This document shows, piece after piece, positions 40,735-40,863 of a stretch of 40,863 nucleotides of DNA (position 1 is the stretch's first letter; each line of letters starts with the position of its first letter). The notes beneath the pieces are model-generated. The model saw nothing but the letters and a program-made list of their open reading frames with translations. It was not told the origin of the DNA and searched no databases. Origin of the DNA: an uncultured delta proteobacterium (lineage in GTDB: Bacteria; Myxococcota_A; Polyangia; Polyangiales; Polyangiaceae); contig CAIQDA010000040.1 in the NCBI GenBank assembly GCA_903870415.1, forward strand, positions 1 to 40,863, read 5' to 3'. The position numbers and the translations under genes are program-made.

Positions 40735-40756
40735 CTGCGTCTCATTGGATGTGATC

Positions 40757-40863
40757 ATGCGTCGACCGTTCTCCCGCGTGGTGTCGCTGGGCCTTTTGGC
40801 TCTGGGCGCGGCCGTTGTGGCCTCCACCGGGCCCGTCGCGGCTGCGGACGTTGCGATGGCGCA
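40757..40863 (+). CDS. Secreted or envelope protein, N-terminal fragment
   Basis: Cut by the right edge after about 35 codons. MRRPFSRVVSLGLLALGAA continues as VVASTGPVAAADVAMA, a Sec signal peptide with a likely cleavage after VAAA. GTG 40751 is an alternative start. It diverges from frr. Nothing can be said about function. Confidence 0.6.
   Translation, partial: MRRPFSRVVSLGLLALGAAVVASTGPVAAADVAMA

Overview
The window reads as chromosomal DNA of a GC-rich Gram-negative bacterium. A myxobacterium-like member of the Myxococcota (Polyangia side) is the best guess. This is inferred from gene style, not from a marker gene: a Ser/Thr kinase with a GGMARVW loop, a PP2C phosphatase, many small lipoproteins, ASH-domain and HEAT-repeat surface or periplasmic proteins, a NtrC-type regulator and a membrane Fe-S oxidoreductase of the EtfD type. 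Genes are dense, intergenic gaps are mostly under 150 bp, and no insertion sequence, phage, integrase or CRISPR array was seen. Nothing longer than 300 bp lacks a gene.

Layout. 1-7041 (+): end of a CDF metal transporter, nadB, a membrane protein, a 2-oxoacid dehydrogenase E2, mutY and a sigma-54 response regulator, several translationally coupled. 7079-11356: two lipoprotein genes, an ASH-domain lipoprotein, a sugar-phosphate nucleotidyltransferase and a SPOR protein, with two head-to-head pairs whose start codons overlap. 11409-16058: fatty-acid-hydroxylase-like protein, TetR regulator, obgE, an unknown membrane-anchored protein and a Ser/Thr kinase. 16084-20843: gatC-gatA-GNAT operon, a tiny repeat-bearing lipoprotein, an exported C-tail-anchored protein and a receiver-EAL phosphodiesterase.

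21021-31775 is the most interesting part: a metal-handling island. A Fur-family repressor diverges from a TonB-dependent receptor that is translationally coupled to two unfamiliar lipoproteins. A DmeF-like CDF exporter with a His-Asp-rich loop follows. Converging on it is an operon for a FecCD/BtuC-type importer (permease, ATPase, binding protein) that ends in a COG0523 GTPase with 20 histidines in a 40-residue linker. Together they could move a transition metal or metal chelate across the outer membrane, across the inner membrane and to client proteins, with an exporter for excess. Zinc is suggested by Fur plus COG0523; cobalt or nickel by the DmeF-like exporter. The metal is not settled by sequence.

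31795-40863: tRNA-Glu(UUC) and rpsT, then a coupled operon (EtfD-like oxidoreductase, yacG, membrane protein) with a clear promoter, a large HEAT-repeat membrane protein, a NUDIX hydrolase, a PP2C phosphatase, frr, and the start of a secreted protein cut by the window edge. Most gene junctions use 4-bp GTGA or ATGA overlaps, and many gaps hold strong inverted repeats.
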